Shown here piece by piece: positions 54,843-57,069 of a stretch of 57,069 nucleotides of DNA. Every line of letters starts with the position of its first letter. The first letter of the stretch is position 1. This DNA is from CAVQBP01 sp964448105. Lineage in GTDB: Bacteria > Bacteroidota > Ignavibacteria > Ignavibacteriales > Ignavibacteriaceae. The notes under the pieces were generated by a model. The model did no database searches, was not told where the DNA came from, and saw nothing but the letters and a program-made list of their open reading frames with translations. The stretch is from positions 1-57,069 of the forward strand of contig CAYUVK010000019.1 in NCBI GenBank assembly GCA_964448105.1, written 5' to 3'. The position numbers and the translations under genes are program-made.

Positions 54843-56975
54843 TCATTTTGTTTTCATTTTTTTATACCGTGAAGTCGATTTCATTGCATAGTTCATTAAC
54901 CATTCCTGTGAGTCTAATTTCTTTTCGTTATTTTTAGGAGTAATAAATTCATAATGCATATTAGGAAGCAGCAGCCTTGCTTTAATATTATCTTTAAAAG
55001 AAGATTTAATTAATGTGTTCATTAATTCAGCTTTAATTTCTGAATCCTTTATAGGGAAAGCGATTTCAACTCTTCTGTCTAAATTTCTTTGCATTATATC
55101 GGCGCTGCTTAAGTATATTTCTTCTTCTCCATTATTATAAAAATAGAATAGCCTGCTATGTTCCAGATACCTGCCAACTATGCTAATAACTTTTATATTT
55201 TCGCTCAAATTTGGAACCCCGGGTACAAGGCAGCAAATTCCCCTAACTATTAAATCAATTTTTACCCCGTAATTCGATGCTTCATAAAGAGCAGAAATTA
55301 ATACGGGATCGACCAAGGAATTAATTTTGAAAATTAATTTTCCCTCACCGCCGGCTTTTATATTTTCAATTTCCCTAAGAATCAAAGAAAGAAATTTTTC
55401 TCTCATATTAATTGGGGCAACAATTAGTTTTTTAAATTCAACCTGTTTTGAATATCCCGTTAAATAGTTAAAAATATCTGAAACATCCGTACATATGTCT
55501 TTATCATTTGTAAAGAAACCTAAATCAGTATAAAGTTTAGCGGTTGTTACATTATAATTTCCCGTAGATAAATGTACATACCTATTAACCCCATCCGTTT
55601 CTTTTCTAACGACAAGAGTCATCTTTGCATGGGTCTTCAGTCCCACGAGTCCGTAAACAACATGGACGCCTACTTTTTCCAGTTCTCTTGCCCAGAAAAT
55701 ATTATTCTCTTCATCAAATCTTGCTTTAAGTTCTACAAGAACCGCTACCTGCTTACCCCGTTCGGCGGCTTCAATAAGATAATTGAGAATTGGTGAAGAA
55801 GAGCCTACCCGATAGAGAGTTTGTTTAATAGCCAGTACATCAGGATCCCTTGAAGCCTGCTTAATAAATTCAACTACCGGAACAAATGAATGATACGGAT
55901 GATGCAGCAGGATATCTTTTTGCCTAATTGTTGAGAATATATCTTCTTCTCCTTCAAATTCTTTAAGCATAACAGGATAGTATGGTTTCTCTTTTAATTG
56001 GTGAAGCGGAAGATCATAAAGAGAAATAACATCACTTAAACCGATCGATCCCTCAAAAACATGAACATCTTCCTTTTTGATTTGTAAATTTTCGATAAGT
56101 GTCTGCATCATAAAATCAGGCATTTTTGCAGCCACTTCAAGCCTTACAACACTGCCAAACCTTCTTTGACGGATATTTTCTTCAATAACACTTAATAAAT
56201 CATCAGCTTCGTCTTCCTGCAATTCTATATCTGTGTCTCTTGTAATTCTAAAACGGTGGGCTTCAACTACTTCCATTCCCGGGAACAGTAAAGGAAGGTT
56301 ATCTTTGATTAAATCCCCAAGCCAGATAAACTTAGCACAAAATTTACCGTTAACCGGCATTTTCTTTTGAGGGTTGATTATATGATCAATTTGCATGAGC
56401 CTTGGAAGGATATTCGGAACTTTTACTCTTGCAAAATGGTTTTCACCGTTAGGCTTTTTTACAAGGATTGCGAGGCTTAAACTTAAATTTGAAATATAAG
56501 GAAAAGGTCTGCCCGGATCGAAAGCTAAAGGTGTTAAAACCGGGTAAATTTCTTTCTTGAAATAATCTGTTAAAATTTCTTTCTCTTTTCCGGGGAGGTG
56601 ATCATAATCTGCTATTATAATGCCATTTTTTTTAAGAGCGGGAACAACTTCGTTCTGCCATAAATCATTTATCCTTTTTAGCATCGGCTGTAATGTTTTT
56701 TCAATTTTTTGAAGCTGCTCCAGAGGAGTTAAACCATCAATTGTTGGTTCGAGTACATTTGCGGCAATTTGTTCCTTTAAACCCGAAACTCTGATCATGT
56801 AAAATTCGTCCAGATTAGTATGAAAAATGGAAATGAATTTTACTTTTTCCAAAAGCGGTAAATCGGGATTTAATGCCTCTTCAAGTACACGGTCGTTAAA
56901 TTCAATCCAGCTTAAATCCCTGTTAAAAAAGTTTTTTGGATTGTTGTATTTTTTTAATAACTCTTTTCCTACCAT
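54843..56975 (-). CDS. ppk1: Polyphosphate kinase PPK1
   Basis: 710 residues from the ATG at 56975; a TTG eight codons upstream (56999) would add 'MTIIHWFE'. The N-terminal 'FFNRDLSWIEFNDRVLEEA', 'LTPLAFDPGRPFPYISNLSL' and the phospholipase-D-like C-terminal half are typical of PPK1. The two active-site His residues, 19 apart as in E. coli (H435/H454), are in 'THAKMTLV' and 'YVHLSTGN' (449 and 468 from this ATG). PPK1 makes polyphosphate from ATP. The gene stands alone, transcribed away from the window's right end. Confidence 0.95.
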   Translation of the reverse strand: MVGKELLKKYNNPKNFFNRDLSWIEFNDRVLEEALNPDLPLLEKVKFISIFHTNLDEFYMIRVSGLKEQIAANVLEPTIDGLTPLEQLQKIEKTLQPMLKRINDLWQNEVVPALKKNGIIIADYDHLPGKEKEILTDYFKKEIYPVLTPLAFDPGRPFPYISNLSLSLAILVKKPNGENHFARVKVPNILPRLMQIDHIINPQKKMPVNGKFCAKFIWLGDLIKDNLPLLFPGMEVVEAHRFRITRDTDIELQEDEADDLLSVIEENIRQRRFGSVVRLEVAAKMPDFMMQTLIENLQIKKEDVHVFEGSIGLSDVISLYDLPLHQLKEKPYYPVMLKEFEGEEDIFSTIRQKDILLHHPYHSFVPVVEFIKQASRDPDVLAIKQTLYRVGSSSPILNYLIEAAERGKQVAVLVELKARFDEENNIFWARELEKVGVHVVYGLVGLKTHAKMTLVVRKETDGVNRYVHLSTGNYNVTTAKLYTDLGFFTNDKDICTDVSDIFNYLTGYSKQVEFKKLIVAPINMREKFLSLILREIENIKAGGEGKLIFKINSLVDPVLISALYEASNYGVKIDLIVRGICCLVPGVPNLSENIKVISIVGRYLEHSRLFYFYNNGEEEIYLSSADIMQRNLDRRVEIAFPIKDSEIKAELMNTLIKSSFKDNIKARLLLPNMHYEFITPKNNEKKLDSQEWLMNYAMKSTSRYKKMKTK

Positions 56976-57069
56976 CTCAAACCAATGAATAATCGTCAAA
57001 TATAGGGTATTTTATATTTATAATCTGCATAAAAAGAAGGAATAATAAAATTTAGATATTATTTAATAA

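Noticed and set aside
1..57069. CRISPR arrays, prophage, insertion sequences
   Set aside because: No regularly spaced direct repeats, integrase, transposase or phage structural genes were seen on either strand.

Overview
The window looks like a chromosomal segment of a low-GC bacterium of the Ignavibacteria type (Bacteroidota/Chlorobi side of the FCB group). The main pointers are two exported enzymes ending in a type IX secretion sorting domain with the 'QNYPNPFNPST' signature, an AT-rich base composition, occasional TTG starts, a MurE with the meso-diaminopimelate-type DNPR motif, and a full murein/division cluster. The assignment is an inference from motifs; no rRNA is present. Two runs of 100 N (2299-2398 and 4420-4519) are scaffold gaps, and both create false fusion reading frames.

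Layout: 1-8.9 kb holds the C-terminal part of a gingipain-type (C25) secreted protein, an outer-membrane barrel protein, a HAD phosphatase, a phosphoesterase-fold/PQQ-propeller protein, an rRNA methyltransferase (RlmI-like) and a GT-C membrane glycosyltransferase. 9.3-17.5 kb is a mannan-degradation locus: two large type IX-secreted GH5 enzymes, two lipoprotein GH5 (GH5_7-like) mannanases, and the decayed 3' end of a GH2 beta-mannosidase. 17.7-19.3 kb has an HU/IHF gene, a zinc-ribbon TPR protein, a 31-residue basic mS38/COX24-like peptide and tRNA-Thr(CGU).

20.2-36.8 kb is a compact division and cell wall (dcw) operon: mraZ-rsmH-ftsL-ftsI-murE-murF-mraY-murD-ftsW-murG-(membrane protein)-murC-ftsQ-ftsA-ftsZ. 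Most junctions overlap or nearly abut. It is preceded by a sigma-70-like promoter and three TGGGGA-like boxes at 10-bp spacing that look like the MraZ operator. murB, murA and ddl are absent.

36.8-38.6 kb carries small genes (dockerin-like secreted protein, CPXCG zinc protein, YajQ). 38.8-44.8 kb is a decaying accessory stretch: a frameshifted 5' fragment of a restriction-modification gene meets a 3'-truncated TonB receptor with a copper-type CxxxM motif, next to the last 58 or so codons of a bacterioferritin gene. It is followed by an intact His-rich small membrane protein plus TonB receptor pair and an ArsC-family gene with an in-frame stop at codon 9. 45-57 kb is housekeeping: metG, three consecutive parvulin/SurA-type periplasmic folding factors, a MoxR ATPase, an AI-2E-family permease, NifU-like and Mrp/ApbC iron-sulfur proteins, and polyphosphate kinase.

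No CRISPR array, prophage or insertion sequence was seen. The most notable findings are the gene-decay scar at 38.8-41.2 kb, the mannosidase remnant, the phosphoesterase whose metal-site motifs are nearly all substituted, the MraZ boxes, the arsC nonsense codon and several palindromic intergenic repeats.
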